Of a stretch of DNA of 64,000 bases, positions 1 through 8,836 are shown in pieces. The stretch's first letter is position 1. The number at the start of each line of letters is the position of its first letter. A model generated the notes under the pieces. The model was not told where the DNA came from and did not search any database. It saw only the letters and a program-made list of their open reading frames with translations. Made by a program: the position numbers and the translations under genes. The DNA lies in contig CAYZEO010000001.1 in NCBI GenBank assembly GCA_964477815.1, forward strand, positions 46,506 to 110,505. The letters run 5' to 3'. The stretch comes from DAOVGZ01 sp964477815 (lineage in GTDB: Bacteria > Babelota > Babeliae > Babelales > Vermiphilaceae).

Positions 1-731
1 TTTTCATCAAAGAATGGGATCAAAACTCAATTCAATTAAAAGCAACAAAGCAAGCCTCTAAAGAAGAAGACCTTAAAAATGTAGACATCAAGATTGCCAC
101 CAGAAAAAAAGGAATTGTTGTCTCCACAAAACGACAAAATAAAAAGTGTAATGCCTCCATCAACTACGAATTAATTGTTCCACGAAAAATTCGAGTAAGT
201 GTAGCAACAACAAAGGGCTCTATATCTGTTGAAAAATTAAACGCAACAGTGAAAGCAAAAACAGACAACGGCGACATCAACATTTCCGATACAAAGGGAA
301 ATATTGTTGCCGCAACCAACCGAGGATCAATAACAATCAACAAAGCAACTGGAAATATTCGTGCTACAACAGTCAGCGGAAATATCACTATCGACAAAGC
401 ATCACGAAATGTAGTTGCAAAAACAAAAAGTGGTGCTATTTACACCACATGCTCTGACATTCCTGCTCTTGATACCGTCGCACTCAGCACACAGTCAGGC
501 AATATCACACTCACACTTCCCAAAAAGGTAAATGCTGAGCTGCAAGCAAAAACAACTCGCGGGAAAGTAACTTCGGAGCACTACATCACTGTTAAACCGC
601 ACACAGTCCAACTAAACAAACAGACATGGGCGCGACTGAAAAAAGAAGTTGACGGCACACTTGGCACCGGAGAAGCAACAATTAAACTACAAGCAAAATC
701 TGGCAACATAAAAATTTTAAAAACAACATAA
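1..731 (+). CDS. DUF4097-like beta-repeat protein, 5' end missing
   Basis: The reading frame is open from the first bases of the window to a TAA at 729-731, so this is the C-terminal ~240 residues of a longer protein. It consists of short repeats in which Gly-Xaa-Ile/Asn-Ile strands alternate with Thr/Ala-Lys turns (GDINISDTKGNIVAATN, GSITINKATGNIRATT, GNITIDKASRN). This pattern is typical of the DUF4097/DUF4098 beta-solenoid families, often exported or adhesin-like. No signal peptide can be judged because the N-terminus is outside the window. The methionine at 249 is probably internal. Function is unknown. Confidence 0.75.
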   Translation, partial: FIKEWDQNSIQLKATKQASKEEDLKNVDIKIATRKKGIVVSTKRQNKKCNASINYELIVPRKIRVSVATTKGSISVEKLNATVKAKTDNGDINISDTKGNIVAATNRGSITINKATGNIRATTVSGNITIDKASRNVVAKTKSGAIYTTCSDIPALDTVALSTQSGNITLTLPKKVNAELQAKTTRGKVTSEHYITVKPHTVQLNKQTWARLKKEVDGTLGTGEATIKLQAKSGNIKILKTT

Positions 732-758
732 AGAACAAGCTTCCACACTTCAACTTCT

Positions 759-787
759 TGACAGATAGGCTATTTAATTTGTATTTT
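759..787 (+). promoter_or_regulatory. Sigma-70-type promoter
   Basis: A perfect TTGACA at 759-764 is separated by 17 bases from TATTTT at 782-787. It lies about 50 bases before the start codon at 836 and just after the stop codon of the preceding gene, so it probably drives the small secreted protein downstream. Confidence 0.6.
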
Positions 788-835
788 CCCTGTATCATCC
801 ATTTTTTACCAAATCTTTTTTTAGGGAAGGTCTTT

Positions 836-1339
836 ATGAATAAGCAAAGAATATTTATCATTTTTTTGATATCAATCATCGGACCTGCAGCAATAACACA
901 TGGTATGATCGACAAAAATACAATAAAAAACAAGAAAAAACTTACCATTATTATCCCTAAAAACGAAGTTTCCAGATCCGTGATGAAAAAATTCTCGAAA
1001 ATACCACTTTCCCCCAGCACAAAAGGAAACACAAAAAAAATATATAACGCCATGGTAAACGCCTGCCAAGATCATTTCCATGATGAAAAAAAAATGCTTG
1101 CAGATATCGATAATGAAATCGGCAAACTCATTGGTAAAAAATATTCAAAGGATCCAGACATTTCAAAGGGTGTTACCCTATGGCTTAAGGAAATGGAAAA
1201 GAAAGATAAGAGTAAGGTTCTTTTATTGAAAAAATTGATAAATGCTTATATTTCTGGCAAGGCTTTATTTGTAAAAAAGTTATGGGAAAAACATTTTGCT
1301 GAAAAAAATGAAGTTATCCGAAAATTAATTTTTTATTAA
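836..1339 (+). CDS. Small exported lysine-rich protein, unknown function
   Basis: This 167-residue protein starts at ATG 836, eight bases after an AGGGAAGG ribosome site. An in-frame upstream start at 758 would lie over the promoter and is not preferred. The N-terminus (MNKQRIFIIFLISIIG...) is a signal peptide that appears to end just before HGM. The rest is helical and lysine-rich with no cysteine pair or domain that I recognise. It has its own promoter and a hairpin after the stop codon, so it looks monocistronic. The product probably acts outside the cytoplasmic membrane. I do not know its function. Confidence 0.7.
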   Translation: MNKQRIFIIFLISIIGPAAITHGMIDKNTIKNKKKLTIIIPKNEVSRSVMKKFSKIPLSPSTKGNTKKIYNAMVNACQDHFHDEKKMLADIDNEIGKLIGKKYSKDPDISKGVTLWLKEMEKKDKSKVLLLKKLINAYISGKALFVKKLWEKHFAEKNEVIRKLIFY

Positions 1340-1347
1340 AAAACTAC

Positions 1348-1372
1348 GGCGGACAGTCTCCGCCTCTTTCTA
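1348..1372 (+). terminator. Hairpin after small secreted-protein gene
   Basis: GGCGGA (1348-1353) pairs with TCCGCC (1359-1364) around a five-base loop and is followed by a T-rich stretch. It starts nine bases after the stop codon at 1339. The stem resembles the CTACGGCGGAC palindromes near the tRNA genes, so it may be a domesticated copy. Confidence 0.5.
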
Positions 1373-1410
1373 TTTAACTTTTTATTAATTATTTAAATTA
1401 CCTCCTTGAA

Positions 1411-1484
1411 TCCGTCTTCGCCTAACGGCTACGCCGGACTGAAGAAAGCTGGCCTGCCAGGCGTAGCTCCACGGGAGCGGAGAC
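1411..1484. repeat. tRNA-flanking palindromic repeat, copy 1
   Basis: About 75 bases directly 3' of tRNA-Ala (tRNA on the minus strand) match almost base for base the segment 3' of tRNA-Ser at 9033-9108. The repeat contains nested inverted segments (CGCCTAACGGCTACGCCGG, and GCTCC/GGAGC). It begins exactly at the encoded CCA end, so it may be transcribed as a 3' trailer. Confidence 0.7.
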
Positions 1485-1560
1485 TGGTGGAGCTGGCCGG
1501 GATCGAACCGGTGACCTCACGAATGCCATTCGTGCGCTCTACCAACTGAGCTACAGCCCC
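1485..1560 (-). tRNA. tRNA-Ala (GGC)
   Basis: The complement folds as a standard 76-base tRNA. The acceptor is GGGGCTG/CAGCTCC, the anticodon stem is CACGA/TCGTG around loop ATGGCAT, and the T arm contains GGTTCGATC. Anticodon GGC reads GCC (alanine). The CCA end is encoded in the DNA. The gene stands alone between two plus-strand genes. Confidence 0.95.
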
Positions 1561-1758
1561 ACAAAAAAAGTATAACACTCCACTTATATTTCTCTTTTAA
1601 TCCAAATCACATTGAAAAAAACTGCCGTGTCCGACGAAGCTCATCAAAGCGTAGAAAAGAAATTTTACTCAAAGAGCTTGTCCTGAATCAACTGAAAGAT
1701 ATAATCATTGTACGAAACGTTATGCGAAATTGCAAAGTTTAACAGAAAGGTGATATAG

Positions 1759-3519
1759 ATGTTAAAAAGGCTGTATCTACTTGGTCTTTTGGCTTTTTCA
1801 TTGTTTTTATCAACTGAAAATATTGAATCAAAAACAACACTTTCTAGTGAATATGTTGATGGCAAAAGTAGAAAGGTTTCTCTTAGTGTTAAAGTTCGCC
1901 CCAAGGACTTTGTACTTGAAGAATCAATTAACATTTCAGTTGATCATCCTGATGTCATACTTTCAAACTGGAAGATAAGCCGTCCAACAGTTGAACAGTA
2001 CGTACCGGACTTCAAAGATACAAAAAAACTACTTGATGGAGATTTTGTTATTTCGCTAAGTACTCTTTCAGATAAGCCTATTGAGACAATCAAAGGCGCG
2101 CGTCTTTACCTTTCGTACTACCTGCATTCAAAAAAGGAAACCGTACAAGAAATTTTATTGTTGAAAAACGGTGGAACATCAAAAACAAAACCTACCATTT
2201 CTTTACCTGGAGACAAGGTAGAAGAAGTGATTCCAATTGTTAAAACAGATAAATCTAAAAAAAAGATAAAAGGCTGGTCCGCCTACATTTCTGATTTGGT
2301 AACGAAAACAGAAAGTCTTTGGATTCGATTGTTACTTGTACTACTACTTGGCCTTTTGATGAGCTTGACACCATGCATCTATCCAATGATTCCAATAACT
2401 ATGGGTATTTTACAATCTCGAGGCAGTAAATCCGTCGCTTATAACTTTTTACAATCTTTGCTGTACACCTGTGGCATCGCAACAACATTTGCCATTCTTG
2501 GACTTATTGCAGCATTTACGGGACAAGTTTTTGGCAGCATAATGACCAACCCTATTTTCATTGTCATTCTCTCAGCCTTGCTCGCCTACCTTGGGCTTTC
2601 TATGTTCGGATTTTATGAAATGTATACTCCAAAATTTATGCGCTCAGGAACTAACGCCGGGTCACTCAAAAAGTCTTTGTTTTCCACCTTTTTGTTTGGA
2701 GCTGCCAGCGGAACAGTCGCATCACCCTGCCTTTCGCCTGGCCTAATTTTACTCCTCAGTATCGTCACAGCACTTGGAAATAAATTACTGGGCTTTGTAC
2801 TTTTGTTCGCTTTTGGATTTGGTCTTGGGATACCGCTTCTCATTCTTGGTACCTTCTCAAGCTCATTAAATGCCCTACCTAGAGCGGGAATGTGGATGGT
2901 AGAGGTAAAAAAAATATTTGGATTCATGCTGTTCGGCATGGTTTTTTATTTTTTAAGCGCAATTGTACCGATGAGTATTTTATTTGTTCTAGCAACGTTA
3001 TTTATGCTTGCAGCAAGCATTTTTTACTTCTATAGCATTACTTCAAGCGATTCAAGCGGAGTAAAAACAACAAAAAACATTATTGGCATTTTATGCGCCA
3101 TATTAGCTGTTTTTCTTGCATTTCAGACCTACAAATCGATTTTTTGGAAAGATACCCGTGTTTCTGAAACATTTTGGCTAAAAGATCCGGACAAAGCCCT
3201 TGCTGTAGCTAAACAAAAGAAAAAGCTCCTCTTTATCGACATCGGAGGCCAGTTTTGCTCAATCTGTAAGGCTATTGACCGCACACTTTTATCAAACAAA
3301 AAGGTCAGAACCGCACTCAATGCCTTTGTCAACTTAAAAATTGACGGTAATAGCTGCCCAGAAAAGAAATTCAACAATCTGTGTAAAAAATATGAGGTGG
3401 TCGGATTTCCAACATTTCTACTTATAGATCCCGCATCTGGAGATCTTATTGCACGCTGGGCAAGTGAGCTATACGACGTAAAACCAGAACAATTTATCAA
3501 AGAACTCTCACGGTACTGA
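1759..3519 (+). CDS. dsbD: Thiol:disulfide interchange protein DsbD
   Basis: DsbD carries electrons from cytoplasmic thioredoxin across the inner membrane to keep periplasmic thiols reduced. The 586-residue product has a signal peptide, an N-terminal immunoglobulin-like domain (to about residue 170), eight or so membrane segments (about 190-460) with the paired cysteines SLTPCIYP (~204) and ASPCLSP (~323), and a C-terminal thioredoxin fold with FCSICK (~500). Start ATG 1759 follows an AGAAAGGTGAT ribosome site. Oddly, the N-terminal domain has no cysteine at all, although classical DsbD uses a cysteine pair there to pass electrons to its partners. The thioredoxin domain may therefore act directly. 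Family assignment is firm. Confidence 0.92.
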   Translation: MLKRLYLLGLLAFSLFLSTENIESKTTLSSEYVDGKSRKVSLSVKVRPKDFVLEESINISVDHPDVILSNWKISRPTVEQYVPDFKDTKKLLDGDFVISLSTLSDKPIETIKGARLYLSYYLHSKKETVQEILLLKNGGTSKTKPTISLPGDKVEEVIPIVKTDKSKKKIKGWSAYISDLVTKTESLWIRLLLVLLLGLLMSLTPCIYPMIPITMGILQSRGSKSVAYNFLQSLLYTCGIATTFAILGLIAAFTGQVFGSIMTNPIFIVILSALLAYLGLSMFGFYEMYTPKFMRSGTNAGSLKKSLFSTFLFGAASGTVASPCLSPGLILLLSIVTALGNKLLGFVLLFAFGFGLGIPLLILGTFSSSLNALPRAGMWMVEVKKIFGFMLFGMVFYFLSAIVPMSILFVLATLFMLAASIFYFYSITSSDSSGVKTTKNIIGILCAILAVFLAFQTYKSIFWKDTRVSETFWLKDPDKALAVAKQKKKLLFIDIGGQFCSICKAIDRTLLSNKKVRTALNAFVNLKIDGNSCPEKKFNNLCKKYEVVGFPTFLLIDPASGDLIARWASELYDVKPEQFIKELSRY

Positions 3520-3555
3520 CCAAAATCATAAATCTCACCTTAATTTCGAATCCCT

Positions 3556-3586
3556 AGCCTGTTGGGCTTCCTACAGGCTTTCATTT
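3556..3586 (+). terminator. Weak terminator after dsbD
   Basis: AGCCTGT (3556-3562) pairs with ACAGGCT (3573-3579) and is followed by TTCATTT, about 37 bases beyond the dsbD stop codon. The T tract is imperfect. Confidence 0.45.
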
Positions 3587-3720
3587 ATACAAAAAGCACA
3601 TGTCGCAGAAAAACAAAAATGCTCGAACAAAGGCGACAAACCATTGCGCTTGCCCATGTGAAAATGCAAAAATAAAGAATGATAGACCTTTTGATTAAAA
3701 ATTTTAGAAAAGGACTGTAA

Positions 3721-4480
3721 ATGAAGAAAAAGAAACTTTTATTCGCTCTCCTCGCAACAGTTTTTCTTACACCTACGGCAAAAGCTGCTTTCTGGAACTG
3801 GACCCACGTATATGTCCGCAATAACACTGACTGTGAATTTGTTCGAGGCAAAACAACAATCATCTCCCAAAACTACCCACGCACCAGTATCATACACAAA
3901 TCAACTTCAAAAGATAAAATAGATATTAAGCCACACTCTCGACAATGGGTATTTTCTATTCCTAGAAGACATTCGGGTGCAGGGGTCAATTTTGCAATAC
4001 TCTTTGGGCAAGGACCAGTGGTATTCGCCAGTGTTATAACAAGTTTAATTCAAGAATCAAGCAAAAAATACCAAAAACCCAAAGCAACTGTAAGTTCATC
4101 CATATATCTTAAGTCAGATCCACGCGTACGCATCGGAGTCAGCTTACAATCTAAAGCTAAGAAAGGTTCTGCTGGACAGTTTTCGTATATATCCTATCAA
4201 AGCAAAGACCTATTTTCTGGTTTCCTAGGCAAAAAGTTTAAAGTTTCTTACAAGTGGCATGGTCGCCTCGGTCAAATATACAAAAATCTTTTTATTACCA
4301 TAGATCCTGTTGANNNNNNNNNNNNNNNNNNNNNNNNNNNNNNNNNNNNNNNNNNNNNNNNNNNNNNNNNNNNNNNNNNNNNNNNNNNNNNNNNNNNNNN
4401 NNNNNNNNNNNNNCAAAAATCTTTTTATTACCATAGATCCTGTTGATCCAAATGTTTGCAAAAAAAAGGAATCTAAATGA
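3721..4480 (+). CDS. Exported protein A of a three-gene paralogous set (contains assembly gap)
   Basis: The product starts with a clear signal peptide (MKKKKLLFALLATVFLTPTAKA, then AFWNW). Its mature part has the pattern RNNTDCEF...IDIKPHSRQ near the front and LGQIYKNLFITIDP near the end. The next two genes share this pattern, so the three look paralogous. The reading frame enters 100 Ns at 4314. Bases 4281-4313 are repeated exactly at 4414-4446, so the gap is probably an artefact. Collapsing the duplicate gives an in-frame end DPNVCKKKESK and a TGA at 4478-4480, overlapping the next ATG (ATGA). The intact protein would have about 208 residues. Function is unknown; periplasmic or surface location is likely. 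Confidence 0.7.
4314..4413. other. Assembly gap (100 N) flanked by a 33-base duplication
   Basis: Exactly 100 Ns separate two identical 33-base copies (4281-4313 and 4414-4446). This is the usual mark of two contigs that overlap but were joined by a fixed-length filler. The true gap is probably zero or negative. Confidence 0.9.
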
Positions 4481-4911
4481 TGAAAAAATTTAAAATTGCA
4501 CTTGCACTAACATTAGTAACAATTCTACACTCTTTTCCCACAACAGCACGATCGGCACGAGTGACCTTTAGAGAAATATTATTGGTAAACAAAACACCTT
4601 ATAAAATGGTACAAGAAAAAATGTTAACAATTTCACCAAAAAGTAGAAAAAAAATCTATCCTTCACAATTAAAAACAATAGTCCTACAGCTTCACAGCGT
4701 AAAAAACAAAATTGTAGGCAGGATACTAATAAAGTTAAAATTTGGCAGAAGAGGAAAAAGCTTTACAGTACGAAAAATCAAACCATCCACAGAACTTAAT
4801 AATAAACTAGATATCATACTGACACCAAAAGGCAAAACAAATAAACGCGCAAATAAATTCGGCCAGATAATTCACAAAACAGCGATTATAGGAATTTCAG
4901 AAAAAAAATAA
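4477..4911 (+). CDS. Exported protein B of the paralogous set
   Basis: This 144-residue protein has a signal peptide (MMKKFKIALALTLVTILHSFPTTARSA). The mature part contains LVNKTPYKM, ISPKSRKKIYPSQLKTIVLQLHS and a C-terminal FGQIIHKTAIIGISEK. The gene that follows has the matching segments ITNKTGF, INPKTLQTIVLTLS and FGRTIYKTLSIIIQEK. The start codon overlaps the stop of protein A (ATGA), implying translational coupling. The mature protein is strongly basic and beta-rich, without cysteines. I do not recognise the family. Confidence 0.75.
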   Translation: MMKKFKIALALTLVTILHSFPTTARSARVTFREILLVNKTPYKMVQEKMLTISPKSRKKIYPSQLKTIVLQLHSVKNKIVGRILIKLKFGRRGKSFTVRKIKPSTELNNKLDIILTPKGKTNKRANKFGQIIHKTAIIGISEKK

Positions 4912-4921
4912 AGAGGCGATA

Positions 4922-5326
4922 ATGAGTCCTTTTTCAAAATCGTTTTTTATACTATCTTTGCTCGCACTTCCCTCCCTACATGCCGTTGATGTTTTTAAAA
5001 ACATTGATATTACAAACAAAACGGGATTCAACATAGAAAAAAAAGGATGGACAATCGCTCATGACACAAAAAGAAAAATAAATCCCAAAACATTACAAAC
5101 GATAGTCTTAACACTTTCAAAAAACGGAACAGAAGAAGGTGCTATAATATTCTTTTTACAGTTTAACATAGGTGGAACTTTAAGATTACAAAAAACGCAT
5201 ATCCCTCATCATCTAAGCCGCAAAATAATTGTTTTGAGAAAAAAATTTGGTCACAGAACAGACGATGGATTTGGAAGGACAATATACAAAACATTATCCA
5301 TAATAATTCAAGAAAAAAATAAATAG
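4922..5326 (+). CDS. Exported protein C of the paralogous set
   Basis: This 134-residue protein begins with a signal peptide (MSPFSKSFFILSLLALPSLHA, then VDVF). It aligns by eye along its whole length with the preceding gene: an NKTG motif, a hydrophobic strand TLQTIVLTLS, and a closing FGRTIYKTLSIII. It lies ten bases downstream of that gene with a GAGGCG site between them, so the three genes form one operon. It is basic and probably a single beta-sandwich domain. Function is unknown. Confidence 0.75.
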   Translation: MSPFSKSFFILSLLALPSLHAVDVFKNIDITNKTGFNIEKKGWTIAHDTKRKINPKTLQTIVLTLSKNGTEEGAIIFFLQFNIGGTLRLQKTHIPHHLSRKIIVLRKKFGHRTDDGFGRTIYKTLSIIIQEKNK

Positions 5327-5335
5327 CCAACACAT

Positions 5336-5680
5336 TTAACGCTGTTTTTTAAACTCGTCGTGTCGGCCAACCATCTTTTTTTGATCTTGAAGCTTCTTTT
5401 TATGCTCATGAAGCTCCTTGTACATTACATCAATCACACGATCAACGGTGCTATAAAAATCTGTCCCTTCGTAACTTGATACAAGGTGATAGTTAGGACT
5501 CTTTACTCTAAACTCAACAAGATGATGCGCCCGTAATTTTGAAGGTCTAAACATAAGATCAATATAAATTGGAGTGCGCTCATTACTCAAAAATTCGACT
5601 ACCTTTGCAATCTGATCATTTGCATAATTTTCAACAGCAGGTGAATGAGCTACCCCCTTAAACGTAATCCTTTTGTGCAT
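5336..5680 (-). CDS. hpf: Ribosome hibernation promoting factor (HPF/YfiA family)
   Basis: HPF binds the ribosomal A and P sites to silence ribosomes in slow growth. The 114-residue protein has the short-form beta-alpha-beta-beta-beta-alpha layout (KRITFKGVAHSPAVENYANDQIAKV..., then VEFRVKSPNYHLV, then YSTVDRVIDVMYKELHEHKKKL). It lacks the C-terminal dimerisation domain of long HPF. ATG 5680 sits six bases after AAAGG. The GTG one codon upstream is less likely. It is convergent with the exported-protein operon, the two stop codons being about ten bases apart. Confidence 0.85.
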   Translation of the reverse strand: MHKRITFKGVAHSPAVENYANDQIAKVVEFLSNERTPIYIDLMFRPSKLRAHHLVEFRVKSPNYHLVSSYEGTDFYSTVDRVIDVMYKELHEHKKKLQDQKKMVGRHDEFKKQR

Positions 5681-5761
5681 CACACCCCTTTCTCTTTTAA
5701 TAAAAACAATCTACGGTAAAGTATAAAGAATAAGAACCCGAAAACAAAGGGTCATAAAAAT

Positions 5762-7078
5762 CTAACCTTTTTTACGTACAACAAATTTAATCGGAACACC
5801 CCGAAGATCTTTAAAACGACGCAATTGATTTTCAAAAAAAGACAACTGAGATTTGCCAAACCACTTTGGCTCATTGGCAATAATAAGAAGAGTTATAGGG
5901 GAAGTAGCAATTTGGCGAACTCTCAAGACACGCAAAGGATTTGTTTTATGGTAGAGCGGCCGCTTGACCAAAGCCTCTTTAAAAAGAACTGAAATTTCGT
6001 CATCAGAAAATTTTTGTGCGTAGCGTTTGCACAGTACATTAATTTTAGACAACAACTTGCCAACATTTTTTTGAGTTATGCAAGAAATATTCATCTGCTC
6101 AACTTTTTTTAATAAATGTTGATGTGGCTCTAAATTAAATGCGATAGACTGCTTCATTTCTTCATCAACCAAATCATATTTGTTGAATAAAATCATAAGC
6201 GCTTTATGATGCTCAAATGCATAAAAAGCAAGTTTTAACTCTTGATCAGACAAACGTCCATGTGAAACATCAACAAGCAAAAGTACAATATCCGCATCTT
6301 TCAGCGCCTTGAAAGAACTTTTTACCATCAACCCTTCTAGGGGCTCATGAATAGATCGCTTGCGGCGCACTCCAGCTGTATCTGTTAGAATAATATCTTC
6401 TTTAAAAAAACTTACTTTTTCTACAACCGCTTCACGAGTCGTTCCCGGCTGATCGGCAACAATAGAACGCTCCTGCCTGACAAGAAGATTCATCAATGAT
6501 GATTTTCCAACATTCGGCTTACCAAGAAGCACTACCTTGCACGAAGGTTCTTGCTGTTCTGTAATCAGCGCTCCTAAAGACAAATTAGCAACAACAACCT
6601 CAAGCAGTTCGCCTATCCCAGTCCCATGATGCGCAGAGACCTGAAAAACTGTCTGGTGCCCCATTCTGTCAAACTCATATATGTTTTCACCAGCTTGTGA
6701 ACTGTCGATTTTGTTAACAACAATAAGCGTTGTTGCAGAAAGCGTGTGTAAAAATTTTGAAATCTCTCTATCTTCCGGTAAGACACCAACCTTGGCATCA
6801 CAAACAAAAAGAACAACGTCAGCAGACCGGACAACTTCAAGCGCCTTTAAACGAACAGTTTCTAAAATCGAATCTGATGTCTTTCTTAAACTGATGCCAC
6901 CGGTATCGATTAATTCAAATTCTTTTCCTTGCCAAAAAACGGTATCCTTAATGAAATCACGAGTTACTCCGTCATAGTCAAGCGCTAGACTTTTAACATT
7001 TGTTGCTAGCCTATTGAATAGCGTGGATTTTCCCACATTCATCCGGCCAACAATAACAACTCGCGGTAACCTCTTCAT
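5762..7078 (-). CDS. der: Ribosome assembly GTPase Der (EngA)
   Basis: Der is the double-GTPase factor needed for maturation of the 50S subunit. The 438-residue protein has two successive G domains. The first has GRMNVGKST, DTGG and NKID. The second, near residue 185, has GKPNVGKSS, DTAG and NKYD. A KH-like C-terminal domain follows, ending in basic residues. Length matches the family (430-490). The first P loop reads GRMN where GRPN is usual. Four bases separate it from the dnaX stop codon, so the two are cotranscribed. Confidence 0.95.
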   Translation of the reverse strand: MKRLPRVVIVGRMNVGKSTLFNRLATNVKSLALDYDGVTRDFIKDTVFWQGKEFELIDTGGISLRKTSDSILETVRLKALEVVRSADVVLFVCDAKVGVLPEDREISKFLHTLSATTLIVVNKIDSSQAGENIYEFDRMGHQTVFQVSAHHGTGIGELLEVVVANLSLGALITEQQEPSCKVVLLGKPNVGKSSLMNLLVRQERSIVADQPGTTREAVVEKVSFFKEDIILTDTAGVRRKRSIHEPLEGLMVKSSFKALKDADIVLLLVDVSHGRLSDQELKLAFYAFEHHKALMILFNKYDLVDEEMKQSIAFNLEPHQHLLKKVEQMNISCITQKNVGKLLSKINVLCKRYAQKFSDDEISVLFKEALVKRPLYHKTNPLRVLRVRQIATSPITLLIIANEPKWFGKSQLSFFENQLRRFKDLRGVPIKFVVRKKG

Positions 7079-7081
7079 TTT

Positions 7082-8800
7082 TTATACCTCACTAATATCA
7101 CTAAATGTCCCTGAAAAATAACGCGAAATCATAGCTGCCTTTTTCCAAATTTCAGAATCGGAAAGATCGATTTTTTTTCCAACCTGTTTTTTGACTCGGG
7201 AATTATAGCGAGAAGCTCTTCTTGGCTCTTGAACTTTTGCAACAGGAGCCTTTACCTGGACATCCGGTTCTACCACAACTGATTGTTTTTTATTTTCAAC
7301 AACTTGAACAGGACGCTGACCAGTAAATTTCGGCTCAAAAGTAACGTTTTCAGAAAAAATATTCTTCAAAAAAGGAAGCCAGGAGCCAGTTGTCTCATCA
7401 ATTGTTTCTTTAAAAAAAGAAAACTGTTGAGCAAACTCAACAGACAGCAATCCCGTTTTTTTGTCAAATTGAACCACTGTTCCATTTTTAAAAATAGAAC
7501 TCAACAACGGATCATTTAAATCATTGAGAGACACTAAAAACTGTTTCCACAATGCAACGTCAGCCTTAACCTCCTCTTCCTCTTCAATCTCTTCTTCTTC
7601 CTCAAGCTCATCTTCCTCTTCATCTTCAAGGTCATCTTCAACTAAAGGAGAAGCCGCAGTTTGAGAAGCAGGAGAAGAACTTGAATCAACACTTCCCGCA
7701 TTTTTCTGACAAATTTGAAGCAAAATCATCTCGAGTAATGAATGCTTTGCGGTTGTTTTAAGAAAAATATTTTCGTTGAGATAAAAGAGTTTAAGTATAT
7801 TGTTTAAACGTTTTACAAAGCAACCTTCAATTGAATCTTTTAGTTGATCCGAATACTGCGGAAACCAATCCGGCTCAACACCATATTTAAACCAAACCGC
7901 AGCCCTGATAATTTCAACAAGTCGTCTCCAAATGAATTCTGCAGAAAACAGTGTGAACTTTAGTTCCTGCAAAGAAAGCAATAAGTCCTTTGGCGATCCC
8001 TTTAATAAAACAGAAAACAGCTGCAACATTCGCTCATCATCAACATGTCCCAAGACATGCAGAACGGATTCTTTTGTCACACGACCACGTGCAAAACGAA
8101 CTTGCTCAATAACATTGAGGGCATCACGCACAGAACCTTGCGTCTCTTTGATAATTAAACCAAGCGCAGAATCTTCATACGTAATTTTTTCTTCATCACA
8201 CACATGCTTGAGATGCCCAAGCAGAGGATCATGTGAAACTGGTTTAAAAAATAATTGGAAGCAACGGGACTTGACCGTATCGATAATTTTTTGCGGATCA
8301 GTTGTTGCCAAAATAAACAGAACAGATGACGGTGGCTCTTCTAATATTTTCAAAAAAGCGTTGAACGCAGCTTTACTTAACATGTGAGCTTCATCAATGA
8401 GATAAATCTTTTTGTCTCCCATCAGAGGAAGCAACTGCGAAGCATCCACAATCTGCCTCACATTATCCACACCGGTATGAGAAGCGGCATCAATTTCAAT
8501 AAAATCCGGATGCTTTCCCGCAAGCATAGCCTTGCACGAAGAACACTCAAGGCATGGAACAACACTATTTTTTGGTTCTTTCCTGAAAGTAGAAAGCTTA
8601 TTACAATTGATCGCTGCTGCAAAAACACGTGCTGTTGTAGTTTTCCCACAACCGCGCTGCCCCGAAAACAGATAAACTGGAAAAAATTGATTCAGGTACA
8701 AGCTATTTTTAAGCATGCGCACCGATAACTCCTGACCAACAATTTGATCGAAGTTCTTAGACCGCCACTTTCTAGCTAAGTTAAGATGTGTATCATTCAT
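7082..8800 (-). CDS. dnaX: DNA polymerase III subunit tau/gamma
   Basis: DnaX is the clamp-loader ATPase that places the sliding clamp on DNA. From the N-terminus it shows ARKWRSKNFDQIVGQ, Walker A GQRGCGKTT, a zinc knuckle (CLEC...C), DEAHMLSKAAFNAFLKILEEPP (Walker B and sensor region), and a long C-terminal part. ATG 8800 (MNDTHLNLARKW) gives a family-like N-terminus; a TTG four codons upstream is less likely. Around residues 390-415 there is a nearly unbroken acidic stretch of Glu and Asp, probably a disordered linker between the clamp-loader core and the tau-like tail. No slippery run typical of programmed gamma production was seen. Confidence 0.93.
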   Translation of the reverse strand: MNDTHLNLARKWRSKNFDQIVGQELSVRMLKNSLYLNQFFPVYLFSGQRGCGKTTTARVFAAAINCNKLSTFRKEPKNSVVPCLECSSCKAMLAGKHPDFIEIDAASHTGVDNVRQIVDASQLLPLMGDKKIYLIDEAHMLSKAAFNAFLKILEEPPSSVLFILATTDPQKIIDTVKSRCFQLFFKPVSHDPLLGHLKHVCDEEKITYEDSALGLIIKETQGSVRDALNVIEQVRFARGRVTKESVLHVLGHVDDERMLQLFSVLLKGSPKDLLLSLQELKFTLFSAEFIWRRLVEIIRAAVWFKYGVEPDWFPQYSDQLKDSIEGCFVKRLNNILKLFYLNENIFLKTTAKHSLLEMILLQICQKNAGSVDSSSSPASQTAASPLVEDDLEDEEEDELEEEEEIEEEEEVKADVALWKQFLVSLNDLNDPLLSSIFKNGTVVQFDKKTGLLSVEFAQQFSFFKETIDETTGSWLPFLKNIFSENVTFEPKFTGQRPVQVVENKKQSVVVEPDVQVKAPVAKVQEPRRASRYNSRVKKQVGKKIDLSDSEIWKKAAMISRYFSGTFSDISEV

Positions 8801-8836
8801 AATCAATCTCAATTAATCAAGTACCTGAAACGAAAG

